Virus record (IMG/VR): IMGVR_UViG_3300035698_017518
Location: 1 to 48,593 of that record
Direction: 5' to 3' (one strand)
Length of the DNA: 48,593 nucleotides
From: a virus
Shown here: positions 6,158 through 13,111 of the stretch, piece by piece
Layout: each line of letters opens with the position of its first letter
How positions within the stretch are numbered: the first letter of the stretch is position 1
Made by a program: the position numbers and the translations under genes
The notes under the pieces: generated by a model
The model's input: only the letters and a program-made list of their open reading frames with translations
Told to the model about the DNA's origin: nothing
Database searches by the model: none

Positions 6158-6679
6158 TTAGTAAGAAAAAAGTTCTTCCAGCGAAATCTCTTTTTTGTCA
6201 TCTGGATTGGTTGACGACCACGTAAGTCCCCCTTTCTCTGAAGTATTGAGAAAAACAAAGAATTTCTGCCGCTGCCGCCTGAAGATAAATTCATGAGCAT
6301 CCACCCCAGACCAAGAAAAACCGAGCTTGTCTATCAAAAAGTTCAACGCAACCAAGGCGGTTTTGTCATTAGAAAGACGCACGCACACATTCTCTTTTTT
6401 TAGGGGGCCGTCCGGTTCCATCGCCATCAGGTCGTCGATTAGTAGCGGTTCGCAACCCCTCAAAGGGAACATCGAATAAGAATATGAGACCTGACCGTCG
6501 TTATAATTGCCGACATTTATCGAGATATCTCCCTCCGCCACTCTTGTTCTAGTGGACGATGCAATATGATGGGTTCCGGAGCACCCGAGCTTTTTAAGCT
6601 GGGACAAAACCGCAGATACTACCGTGTCTGGCATATCTTTCGCCACCAGAATCGAAAATTTACCTTTTAAAATATCCAT
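6158..6679 (-). CDS. paralog array member 4, duplicated single-domain protein
   Basis: A 173-residue protein made of two copies of the first-domain pattern. Copy A runs from KFSILVAKDMPDTVVSAVLS to LLIDDLMAM (about 6-87). Copy B runs from NVCVRLSNDKTALVALNFLI to ISLEELFSY at the end (about 97-173). Each has strand, helix ending in a Gly-Phe or Gly-Cys turn, a variable loop, and a closing acidic-leucine motif. It follows the structured RNA-like element by 24 nt, so that element may be its 5' untranslated region. Function unknown. Confidence 0.6.
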   Translation of the reverse strand: MDILKGKFSILVAKDMPDTVVSAVLSQLKKLGCSGTHHIASSTRTRVAEGDISINVGNYNDGQVSYSYSMFPLRGCEPLLIDDLMAMEPDGPLKKENVCVRLSNDKTALVALNFLIDKLGFSWSGVDAHEFIFRRQRQKFFVFLNTSEKGGLTWSSTNPDDKKEISLEELFSY

Positions 6680-6703
6680 GTTTCTCTAAATTGAATTGTT
6701 TTG

Positions 6704-6847
6704 GCCCCATGTGGGGCGATAACTAGTCTGCCGCCGTCGCCTCCCGTCTCCACGGGTAGTAACGGTATAGCGCGCTCTCCGCGACTGCGGTGCTTACGCT
6801 GTAGACCAACTGCACACGTTACCACGCAGCTCGCTAGTTATCGCCCC
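6704..6847 (-). ncRNA. candidate structured RNA or 5'-UTR switch
   Basis: A perfect 14-bp stem (6834-6847 with 6713-6726; arms GGGGCGATAACTAG and CTAGTTATCGCCCC) encloses 107 nt. Read on the minus strand the interior contains CCGC-AGTC-GCGG nested in AGCG/CGCT, CCCGT-GGAG-ACGGG, and a weak CTGC/GCAG hairpin with G-T pairs. The 3' end of the closing stem can instead form GCCCC-ACAT-GGGGC (6717-6704), which excludes the big stem. No gene fits here. The ATG of gene 6158-6679 follows after 24 nt. I match it to no known RNA family. A mobile inverted-repeat element is the main alternative. Confidence 0.6.
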
Positions 6848-6863
6848 ATCCGAACAGAAAAGA

Positions 6864-7391
6864 TTAGACCGAAGTGGAATCTTCCACAAATTTCAAAACC
6901 TTATTGATCTCTTCCTCCCCGAGGGTCTTGCACCCGACCTTGATTTTCAAAACCTGAATCTGAAAATTGCCGGCTTGCCCCGTGAGAAGTCCCACAACCT
7001 CTTCTTTTGACAACGAGAGTTTTTCACCGTAGCCAGTTGATTCGAACTCGAAACGATGTTCTTTGTAATCGACCGTAAGACCCCCGTCGAGAAGTGTCAG
7101 TTTAGAAACGACCTTCGCGTCGAGAAGTGTCAGTTTAGAAACGACCTTCGCGTTGAAAAGTTCATCGATAGTCAGGTGGGTCGCGTTTGACGGGATGCCC
7201 TGAGAATTGCTATAACTCCCCACGTCGCTATATTCCGGTCTTAAAATGATCACACAATTGCCGGAGTCACAGGCTTCGTCCTTCACTCCAGCAGGAACCC
7301 CGAACCCGAGTTCTTCCAACTTTTCTACAATCAGCGGCCCGATTTCTTTGGTCGGAACCCTCACCGCGTATCTTTTGTCTTTGAATTTCAT
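6864..7391 (-). CDS. paralog array member 5, two-domain hypothetical
   Basis: A 175-residue protein starting MKFKDKRYAVRVPTKEIGPL. The first domain has the strand RYAVRVP, helix GPLIVEKLEELGFG and closing motif LTIDELFN at about residues 73-80. Between the domains the 11-residue unit AKVVSKLTLLD is present twice in tandem. The second domain (GLTVDYKEHRFEFE to EINKVLKFVED) matches member 1 best. A weak promoter lies upstream and the structured element lies downstream of its stop. Function unknown. Confidence 0.6.
   Translation of the reverse strand: MKFKDKRYAVRVPTKEIGPLIVEKLEELGFGVPAGVKDEACDSGNCVIILRPEYSDVGSYSNSQGIPSNATHLTIDELFNAKVVSKLTLLDAKVVSKLTLLDGGLTVDYKEHRFEFESTGYGEKLSLSKEEVVGLLTGQAGNFQIQVLKIKVGCKTLGEEEINKVLKFVEDSTSV
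7085..7150. repeat. 33-nt perfect tandem duplication inside a gene
   Basis: Units 7085-7117 and 7118-7150 are identical. The period is a multiple of three, so the duplication adds 11 residues to member 5 and keeps the frame. The perfect identity suggests a recent event. Confidence 0.9.
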
Positions 7392-7427
7392 TATCTTATT
7401 TGACTTAGTTAATTTTGGCTTCGCCCC

Positions 7428-7455
7428 ACCTTAGCACAGTTTCACATTGGTGCAA
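7428..7455 (-). promoter_or_regulatory. weak candidate promoter
   Basis: TTGCAC (7450-7455) and TAAGGT (7428-7433) on the minus strand with a 16-nt spacer, in the 77-nt gap between the C5 methyltransferase stop and the ATG at 7391. Both boxes deviate from consensus. Confidence 0.35.
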
Positions 7456-7468
7456 GCGTTATTGGCAT

Positions 7469-8383
7469 TTATTTTTCGAGGGCGGATAAAATGTGGGAGA
7501 TCACGTCTACGGTCCAGCCGTTCCCCACAGCCCGGTGCCTCTGATAATCACTGAGACAGTCCGTATAGCCGACCGGGAGCGTTTGCAGCAACTCTACTTC
7601 GGTGGCGGACAGTTTTCTGATACCCCCTTCCTGAAACAGAGAATACCCCTTCCTCTTGTAGCGACCCCCTTCCATTGTCAGTAACCCTTTGTCCGTCACC
7701 ACGACATTGTCTTTTTGCACGGTGGTCAAACAGTTACTTTTACCGTCGTTCCGGACTTCGATGTATTGTCTAGTCTTCCCCGCCGTAGCCCCTTTCCCGT
7801 CCTGCCTCACGCCATCTATCAGGTAACGACCCCTCATCGCCCCGACAATTTCTTGATCGTTCTCCAGAATACTGCCCACGAATATCTTTTTGTCTTCCGG
7901 GGGGGTCACGCCGGGTATATTTGTCCAATACAGCCTCTCCCTGTTCTGTGCGGAGACCAGTGACGAATTGATAACAATGGGTTCTACCCCGAGATGTTCG
8001 CTGATAACATCTTGGTTCTTCTTCGCCATCTTGACGTTTTCGAGTAAAAAATATGTCGGGTTCAACCTGTCCTTAATCCTGACATATTCGAAGAACAGCT
8101 TCCCACGGGGATCGTCGAAGTTGAGCTGTTTCCCCGCGAAGCTGAACGACTGGCAGGGGCTCCCGCCCAACAGGAGATCTATCTCACCCAAATCATCGCC
8201 CGCGACATCCCGGACATCGCCTATCTGTGTTATGCCCGGGAAATTCTTCCGTGATACCCGCATCGCATTCTCGTCTATTTCTGACGAAAAGTATTCCCCG
8301 ACCCCGATCCCGGCACGTTCCAGAGCCAAGCGGCCGCAAGAAATCCCGTCAAATAAACTTAAAACTCTGATTTCGTTTCCCAT
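7469..8383 (-). CDS. DNA (cytosine-5-)-methyltransferase
   Basis: Complete 304-residue enzyme that transfers a methyl group from SAM to C5 of cytosine. Motif I is VLSLFDGISCG (7-17). Motif IV is GSPCQSFSFAG (74-84) with catalytic Cys77. ENV lies at 115-117 and QNRERLYW at 146-153. The end has the family motif RHRAVGNGWTVDVISHI. The short length and the LFDGISCG and QNRERLYW variants fit the Dnmt3-like group common in phages. No restriction enzyme is adjacent, so self-protection or regulation is likelier than a restriction system. It starts 26 nt from the divergent gene at 8410. Confidence 0.93.
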   Translation of the reverse strand: MGNEIRVLSLFDGISCGRLALERAGIGVGEYFSSEIDENAMRVSRKNFPGITQIGDVRDVAGDDLGEIDLLLGGSPCQSFSFAGKQLNFDDPRGKLFFEYVRIKDRLNPTYFLLENVKMAKKNQDVISEHLGVEPIVINSSLVSAQNRERLYWTNIPGVTPPEDKKIFVGSILENDQEIVGAMRGRYLIDGVRQDGKGATAGKTRQYIEVRNDGKSNCLTTVQKDNVVVTDKGLLTMEGGRYKRKGYSLFQEGGIRKLSATEVELLQTLPVGYTDCLSDYQRHRAVGNGWTVDVISHILSALEK

Positions 8384-8395
8384 ATTTTAAAATAA

Positions 8396-8401
8396 GTGTA
8401 A
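8396..8401 (+). promoter_or_regulatory. GTGTAA motif
   Basis: AGTGTAATAATAAT lies in the divergent gap upstream of gene 8410. It belongs to the set of eight GTGTAA motifs found in plus-strand intergenic gaps. Confidence 0.4.
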
Positions 8402-8409
8402 TAATAATT

Positions 8410-8598
8410 GTGAATAAAATTTGTAAAAAGTGTAGCGCCTCGAAACCTGTCGATGAATTCGTCTACAGCCCACATACGAGAGACAGTCTCCAATCTTACT
8501 GCTGTTCTTGTCAAAAAGACTATTCTCGCGCCTATTACCTTAAAAACCGTGAAAAGTTGAAAGAGCGTGCTAAAAAAAGAAAAAGCGACGATCAGTAG
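8410..8598 (+). CDS. small zinc-ribbon protein, HNH-associated type
   Basis: A 62-residue protein from a GTG start (MNKICKKCSASKPVDEF). Two CxxC pairs (5-8 and 32-35) form a zinc ribbon, followed by a strongly basic helix (NREKLKERAKKRKSDDQ). This layout resembles the N-terminal zinc-binding part of many phage HNH endonucleases, here without the nuclease. The DNA is AT-rich like the following phoH and unlike the packaging genes. It may be part of the incoming cassette, as a remnant or as a stand-alone DNA-binding protein. Confidence 0.6.
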   Translation: MNKICKKCSASKPVDEFVYSPHTRDSLQSYCCSCQKDYSRAYYLKNREKLKERAKKRKSDDQ

Positions 8599-8603
8599 TG
8601 TAA
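8598..8603 (+). promoter_or_regulatory. GTGTAA motif within a palindrome
   Basis: Part of the 15-nt inverted repeat AGTGTAATCTACACT (8597-8611, 6-bp arms), placed between the stop of gene 8410-8598 and the ATG of phoH at 8613. It could be a promoter element, an operator or both. Confidence 0.4.
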
Positions 8604-8612
8604 TCTACACTG

Positions 8613-9335
8613 ATGGGAAATAAAAAAGACACTTCAATTTACGTTCACCAAAGAAGAAAAATAGCTCCCCAGCTAAAAATCAAAGAAAAAATTCCTTGGA
8701 CCGAGAAGCAGCTTGAGTTTATAAGATTAGCTCAAGACAAAAATACCAAAATTATATTTGTATCGGGTCCGGCGGGCACATCAAAAACAATTCTCGCTAC
8801 CTACTGTTCTCTTCATCTGTTGAACGAGAAGAAGATAAGCGATATAGTTTACATAAGGAGTGTTGTCGAAAGCGCATCTAGTAAAATGGGTTGTCTGCCC
8901 GGTTTAGCGGGGGAAAAGTTCTCTCCATACGCCGAGCCATTTTTGGATAAGTTAGACGAGCTTTTGTGCGCCGAAGATTACAAAAAGATGCTGAGCTGTG
9001 ATTTGGTAGATTTCCGTCCAGTCAATTACCTCAGGGGGTGCCAATTCAGCGGTAAGGCAGTCACACTGGACGAGGCGCAAAACCTTAACCGCAAGGAACT
9101 GACAACGGTCTTAACGAGAATTGGTGAATTTTCCAAAGTCTTTATATTGGGTGACCCGATGCAAAGTGACATAGGGGACAAAAGCGCATTCGTTCCATTT
9201 TGTGAGGCCTTCAACAACCAAGACTCTGCCTCTCGCGGCATACATACCTTTGAGTTCGGTAAAGAGGATATCGTTCGCTCTGAGATTTTGAAACATATTG
9301 TGAGTGTTTTAGAAAGTATAAAAGAAAAGTGTTAA
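8613..9335 (+). CDS. phoH: PhoH-like ATPase
   Basis: A 240-residue P-loop NTPase. Walker A is GPAGTSKT (52-59). Walker B is TLDEAQN (151-157). GDPMQSDIG (about 184-192) is the family's sensor-like motif. PhoH proteins are frequent in marine and other long-tailed phages; the cellular role is unsettled, with RNA helicase/ATPase activity known for relatives. Codon use is AT-rich, unlike downstream genes. A second, diverged copy of its last 30 codons survives at 9505-9618, which indicates that this gene replaced an older phoH. Confidence 0.92.
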   Translation: MGNKKDTSIYVHQRRKIAPQLKIKEKIPWTEKQLEFIRLAQDKNTKIIFVSGPAGTSKTILATYCSLHLLNEKKISDIVYIRSVVESASSKMGCLPGLAGEKFSPYAEPFLDKLDELLCAEDYKKMLSCDLVDFRPVNYLRGCQFSGKAVTLDEAQNLNRKELTTVLTRIGEFSKVFILGDPMQSDIGDKSAFVPFCEAFNNQDSASRGIHTFEFGKEDIVRSEILKHIVSVLESIKEKC

Positions 9336-9479
9336 TCCCGGCAACTGAGTGTCATTGTAAAGAAATACACGACGACACATACAAATTGCTGTGCGTTGGC
9401 TAGGGAATACGGAGTTCATGACTCGTCAGTTAGGAGCATTTTGTTAAAAAGAGGCGATTTCTATATCGACAGGAAGTAA
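9336..9479 (+). pseudogene. remnant of homing nuclease DNA-binding tail
   Basis: Directly after the phoH stop, and in the same frame, 47 codons encode a helix-turn-helix-like tail: CALAREYGVHDSSVRSILLK and then GDFYIDRK and a TAA. This resembles the C-terminal DNA-binding repeat of HNH homing endonucleases (NUMOD/HTH type). There is no start codon or nuclease domain, so it is a fragment. It lies between the new phoH and the old phoH end, where an inserted nuclease gene would be expected. Confidence 0.55.
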
Positions 9480-9504
9480 GATAAATACAAAAAGTGGTGT
9501 TCTT

Positions 9505-9618
9505 CTTGACACAGAGGAGTCGAGGGAAAAGGGGATCTACTGCCTCCGGTTCGGGGAAGAGGACATTGTGAGGTCCGAAATCCTCAAACATATCGTCTCC
9601 GTGATCAAAGATCTGTAA
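9505..9618 (+). pseudogene. 3' remnant of the original phoH
   Basis: 37 codons ending GIYCLRFGEEDIVRSEILKH IVSVIKDL align with the end of the intact phoH (GIHTFEFGKEDIVRSEILKH IVSVLESIKEKC). The nucleotides differ throughout and are GC-richer, with codons like the packaging genes. It has no start of its own. It is best read as the displaced end of the resident phoH, left behind when the 8.4-9.5 kb cassette recombined in. Confidence 0.75.
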
Positions 9619-9669
9619 TACACCGCAAAAAGCGTTTCGTATTTAAATTTATATTTTAAGCTTTTTTTC

Positions 9670-9675
9670 GTGTAA
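9670..9675 (+). promoter_or_regulatory. GTGTAA motif
   Basis: CGTGTAAGTCGTAATAAG follows an AT-rich stretch (TATTTAAATTTATATTTT) in the 87-nt gap before gene 9706, at the start of the packaging operon. A promoter for the late block is needed somewhere here. Confidence 0.45.
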
Positions 9676-9705
9676 GTCGTAATAAGTGTGTGTAGGCACA
9701 TCATT

Positions 9706-10053
9706 ATGACTAAGATATCGCAACAAGAATTTATCTCTCAACCGAAAGGGTTGCTCTCGCAAAACTCATTTTGGGTAGCAACGCCCGACAGGTGTATCGA
9801 ACTATACCCCTCCTCTGAGCGTGTCGCTTATTCGAAGCGGGTCGAGTCACTCAAATCCTCCAAACTCATTGTGGGGAAAAGATGTGGGAACCTCAGAAGC
9901 GGGGGAGAAGAAACGGCGGGGGGCGAGGCGACCGACAGGGGCGAGGAACTGCTCCGAAAACTATTCGAGGACACCCGCTCGATGAATATGGCTCAGGTCA
10001 AAGAACTTTTGAAAATCAAGCTGAGAGGAGATTATGAGAACATTTTGCGTTAA
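9706..10053 (+). CDS. hypothetical protein
   Basis: I prefer the ATG at 9706 (MTKISQQEFISQPKGLLSQN); a GTG six codons earlier is also possible. It has 115 residues. The N-terminal part is beta-like (SFWVATPDRCIELYPSSERV). A Gly/Glu-rich linker (SGGEETAGGEATDRGEE) follows, then a helix (LRKLFEDTRSMNMAQVKELL). I do not recognise it. It is the first gene of the packaging operon and overlaps the next gene by 20 nt. Confidence 0.6.
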   Translation: MTKISQQEFISQPKGLLSQNSFWVATPDRCIELYPSSERVAYSKRVESLKSSKLIVGKRCGNLRSGGEETAGGEATDRGEELLRKLFEDTRSMNMAQVKELLKIKLRGDYENILR

Positions 10054-10399
10054 TTGTGGCCAGCTCCATGAATTCGAAGCTGCAAGACCCAAATTTTGCG
10101 GCGGGTGCGGCATAGCCTTCGGTTCGACATCTGTCCAAGCACAAAGCCAACCGGCACCACAAACGAACCACGCGGGGTATCACGGGCAAAGGTCTTACGG
10201 GAATATCGTTCTCGAAGTGGACGGTGAAGCTGTGACAGACAATTTGACACTGGGGGACGTGTCCTCTGGCAGGAAAACAGCTTATGACCCGGTCTCGAAA
10301 AGGGTCGAAGATCCCAAGGCAGAAGTCAGGAGGTTTTCGCAACGGATTCATAACATGCCCCGGTTGGACTACGGGAGTGAACAACTGTCGAAAGAGTAA
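10034..10399 (+). CDS. zinc-ribbon protein
   Basis: A 121-residue protein starting MRTFCVNCGQLHEFEAARPK. CVNC (5-8) and CGGC (22-25) form a compact zinc ribbon like the zinc-ribbon domain of many bacterial and phage proteins. The remainder has a Gln/Pro linker and a region of unknown fold (YDPVSKRVEDPKAEVRRFSQ). It sits directly before, and shares one base with, the sigma-like gene, so it could assist late transcription. That role is inferred from position only. Confidence 0.65.
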   Translation: MRTFCVNCGQLHEFEAARPKFCGGCGIAFGSTSVQAQSQPAPQTNHAGYHGQRSYGNIVLEVDGEAVTDNLTLGDVSSGRKTAYDPVSKRVEDPKAEVRRFSQRIHNMPRLDYGSEQLSKE

Positions 10400-11091
10400 T
10401 GCCAGACGCTGTTTACGAAGACAAAACCGAAGATATAGAGTCCGCAATCTCCAAAGCGCGGTCCCAGTGGAGACTCAGCTCTTTGAGTTACATGGACTAC
10501 TCTGACGTATCTCAGATCGTCCGCCGCCATATCTATTTGCAGTGGGAGAAGTGGGACCAGAACAGACCAATCGGCCCTTGGCTCAACACTCTTGTAAAAA
10601 ATCAGATTATCAACATGGTGAGGAACAACTACGGGAGGTTGGCTCCACCGTGTTCTACCTGCCCCTGTAACCAAGGAGGGGGTCTGTGCAGTATAACAGC
10701 ATCCGGGAGGCAGGACCAAGAGTGTCCCAAATACGACAAATGGACGAAAAAGAAAAGGATCGGTTATGAATTAAAATTCGCAAAGCCGATTGACGACTGC
10801 GGTCATGTCCACTCTTCCGCCGATAACTCTATGGAACCGTTAGACTTCATAAAAAGCGCGGAGAAGCTACACGAGATGGTGGCACCGAAACTGAACGCTA
10901 TACAAAAAAGTGTATACAGGATGGTTTTTATCCAAAATCTCTCGGACGAACAGGCGGCTAAGATATTGCAGTTTAAAACATCCGAACAGGACAGGTTCCC
11001 CGGCTACAGGCAGATGAACAACATAAAGAAGCAGATAATGGTGAAAGTCCGCAAAACCGCTTCTGAGATGGATATAACCTACCACACATAA
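10399..11091 (+). CDS. sigma-70-family RNA polymerase sigma factor, gp55-like
   Basis: A 230-residue protein. Residues 30-80 match sigma region 2: DVSQIVRRHIYLQWEKWD, then PWLNTLVKNQIINMVRNNY. Residues 165-218 read as a region-4-like helix-turn-helix (NAIQKSVYRMVFIQNLSDEQ AAKIL). Between them is an unusual Cys-rich insert (Cys85, 88, 90, 97, 109) that may bind zinc. Its position ahead of the terminase and its short length suggest a late-gene sigma like T4 gp55. It shares one base with both neighbours, which implies translational coupling. Confidence 0.75.
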   Translation: MPDAVYEDKTEDIESAISKARSQWRLSSLSYMDYSDVSQIVRRHIYLQWEKWDQNRPIGPWLNTLVKNQIINMVRNNYGRLAPPCSTCPCNQGGGLCSITASGRQDQECPKYDKWTKKKRIGYELKFAKPIDDCGHVHSSADNSMEPLDFIKSAEKLHEMVAPKLNAIQKSVYRMVFIQNLSDEQAAKILQFKTSEQDRFPGYRQMNNIKKQIMVKVRKTASEMDITYHT

Positions 11092-12185
11092 TGAAGTCAG
11101 ATCAGGAGGATAAAGTAGAAGAGGCAATCGTCAGATATGTTTACAAGCTCAGCCTGAGTCAGGCCAATTTCGTCCGGGACAAATTCGACAGGATGTCTCT
11201 ACTGGAACTGACTAGGGGTGTCTTTGACAATGACGAACTCTCCACAGAAAGCGACGAGTATGGGAACGTAAGAAAATTCCTCGCCTCTCTGAAGAGGGGG
11301 GCGAAATATATTGAACTGACGGAAGATCAGATCGAGACGGTGAGGAACAAGGTGGGTCTTATGACGCCTTTCGAAATGGCGAAAAACCTGTTTCCGGAGA
11401 AGAAAATCAAGCCCCTTTCAAAAGAGACAAAGGAGATTACACTTTTCATCAAGGCGATGAGTTGGGACCTGAGCGGACCGAGGGATATCGAGGATGCGGA
11501 CGGCGATTATTCACCCCCGAAAGCCGACTCGAAAATAATATTTAAAATTAATTCCGCCGACCCCAACGCCCGTTATGACTCGGACAGGCTGACACCGTTC
11601 CAGCGCAAATGCGTCGATAACCTCAGGGGTTATTTGAACTACAAAAGGTTCACGTTCAATATCAACGCCATTAAAAGGGCGAGTATGAGAGACCTGTTCG
11701 AGCACGTTTTCGTATCCTCTATCCACGATAAGCCGGACCTTAACATGGAGGAGCTTAACATGTATATTTCCCTGTGCGGGGACTATATTCTATTGGCAGA
11801 GATCAAAGAACAGATCGAGGCTTTAAATACGAGACTGAACCTCGCTGTGGAGGACACGGACGGGAGCAGCAAACTCTCCATCGACCTCTCGAAAGCTCTG
11901 AGCGATAAGATCAACGAACTGGACCGGTGCCAGAGACGAATGAAAGACGCTCAGGAATCTCTGAGTTCAAAGCGTTCCGACAGGATACAGAGGAATGTGG
12001 AGAGCAACCAGTCCCTGACGAAGTTCGTGGAGCTTTGGAGAGAGAAGGAGTCGCGGGATATGTTAATTATATCCGCAAAGGCAAGGGCTGCGGAACAGAG
12101 GAAAGAGATCGGTAGGCTCGCGTCGTTCTCCGACATAATAGCCAAGGTGGTCGGTCTGGACGAAGAGGAGGCTGTCCCCCGATAA
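11091..12185 (+). CDS. hypothetical helical protein upstream of terminase
   Basis: A 364-residue, mainly alpha-helical protein starting MKSDQEDKVEEAIVRYVYKL. Residues about 240-340 are strongly coiled-coil-like (LLAEIKEQIEALNTRLNLAV, then KINELDRCQRRMKDAQESLS). It has no enzymatic motif. It lies between the sigma and ERCC4 genes in a chain of overlapping starts leading to the large terminase, the usual place for a small terminase or packaging accessory. No small terminase was otherwise seen, so this is one candidate. Confidence 0.6.
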   Translation: MKSDQEDKVEEAIVRYVYKLSLSQANFVRDKFDRMSLLELTRGVFDNDELSTESDEYGNVRKFLASLKRGAKYIELTEDQIETVRNKVGLMTPFEMAKNLFPEKKIKPLSKETKEITLFIKAMSWDLSGPRDIEDADGDYSPPKADSKIIFKINSADPNARYDSDRLTPFQRKCVDNLRGYLNYKRFTFNINAIKRASMRDLFEHVFVSSIHDKPDLNMEELNMYISLCGDYILLAEIKEQIEALNTRLNLAVEDTDGSSKLSIDLSKALSDKINELDRCQRRMKDAQESLSSKRSDRIQRNVESNQSLTKFVELWREKESRDMLIISAKARAAEQRKEIGRLASFSDIIAKVVGLDEEEAVPR

Positions 12186-13111
12186 TGGATATTTTTTGTA
12201 AGGTATGCGAAGAGCGTTTCGATGACAGGGGTAAGCTCCACCGTCATTTGAAGAAGCATTCGTTGCTTGTAGCCTCTTACTATGAGAAGCATTTCCCCAA
12301 GAGGGACATGCACACTGGCGAGAAGATCAAATTTTCTTCTTATGACAAATACGTATCGCAAGATTTTGTTAAATCCGAAAACCTGATATCGTGGCTACAG
12401 TCAGACGGTGAAAAAGAGGAGAAGTCTTCTTTCTTGTTGGGGCTGTTAACATCAAGGGCCGAAGACCCGGAGGTTGTTTTATCTTGGAGTGAAAGCGAGC
12501 TTCTTTCCCGTCCGTTGCCCGGTGTCGAACTCATTGAGGCTACTTGTCACGACTACCACGCTCTATGCTCCAAGCTGGGGCTCAAAGAAAGGTTCAACTA
12601 TACCAAAGGGTTCCCCAAAGAACTCCCCGACTTTTCCAAGGGGTCGGTTATTGTAGACTCTCGGGAGCAGACACCGTTCTCTTTCCCGGATGGTGTCGCC
12701 GTTGTGAGGAAGCTTGAGTTCGGGGACTATGCACTTGCACAAAATGAGGACATTTGCGTAGAGAGGAAGAGTCTCCCCGATTTTTGCTCTACTCTAGTGA
12801 AGGGTAAAGAGCGCTTCGAAAAGGAAATTGTCAGGTGCCAAGAGGCGGGGGGTTATATGGTCGTTCTCACGGAGGCGTCAGTCGAAACCGCCCGGTCTTA
12901 CACAGGGGTCAATTCACGGATGAAGATAGGGCATTCCGCCCTGAAAACAATGAGGGTTCTGATTCAGAAATACCCGTGCGTCCAGTTTCTTTTCGCGGAC
13001 AACAGGGCTTCTGCCGAGAAATGCTGCCACTCTATCTTGAGGATAGGTGAACTGGCGCGCAATTTGGATTTGCAATACCTTTACAACAAAAGTTCTAGAA
13101 ATGTGGGATAG
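12185..13111 (+). CDS. zinc-finger ERCC4-type nuclease
   Basis: A 308-residue protein. A C2H2 zinc finger lies at residues 5-25 (Cys5, Cys8, His21, His25). The C-terminal half is an XPF/ERCC4 nuclease: VDSREQTPFSF (157-167), LEFGDYAL (177-184), VERKSLPDF (192-200), then KGKERFEKEI. Asp158, Asp181, Glu193 and Lys195 fit the metal-binding set of this fold. Family members cut branched or flap DNA. The position directly before the terminase suggests that it resolves branched replication products for packaging (inference). It overlaps the terminase start by 11 nt. Confidence 0.88.
   Translation: MDIFCKVCEERFDDRGKLHRHLKKHSLLVASYYEKHFPKRDMHTGEKIKFSSYDKYVSQDFVKSENLISWLQSDGEKEEKSSFLLGLLTSRAEDPEVVLSWSESELLSRPLPGVELIEATCHDYHALCSKLGLKERFNYTKGFPKELPDFSKGSVIVDSREQTPFSFPDGVAVVRKLEFGDYALAQNEDICVERKSLPDFCSTLVKGKERFEKEIVRCQEAGGYMVVLTEASVETARSYTGVNSRMKIGHSALKTMRVLIQKYPCVQFLFADNRASAEKCCHSILRIGELARNLDLQYLYNKSSRNVG

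Noticed and set aside
6713-6847. Transposon of MITE type
   Set aside because: The terminal repeats fit, but no target-site duplication flanks them and the interior is rich in hairpins; kept only as an alternative.
13047-13100. Earlier start for the terminase
   Set aside because: It would add 18 residues inside the ERCC4 coding sequence; the ATG at 13101 has a normal overlap.
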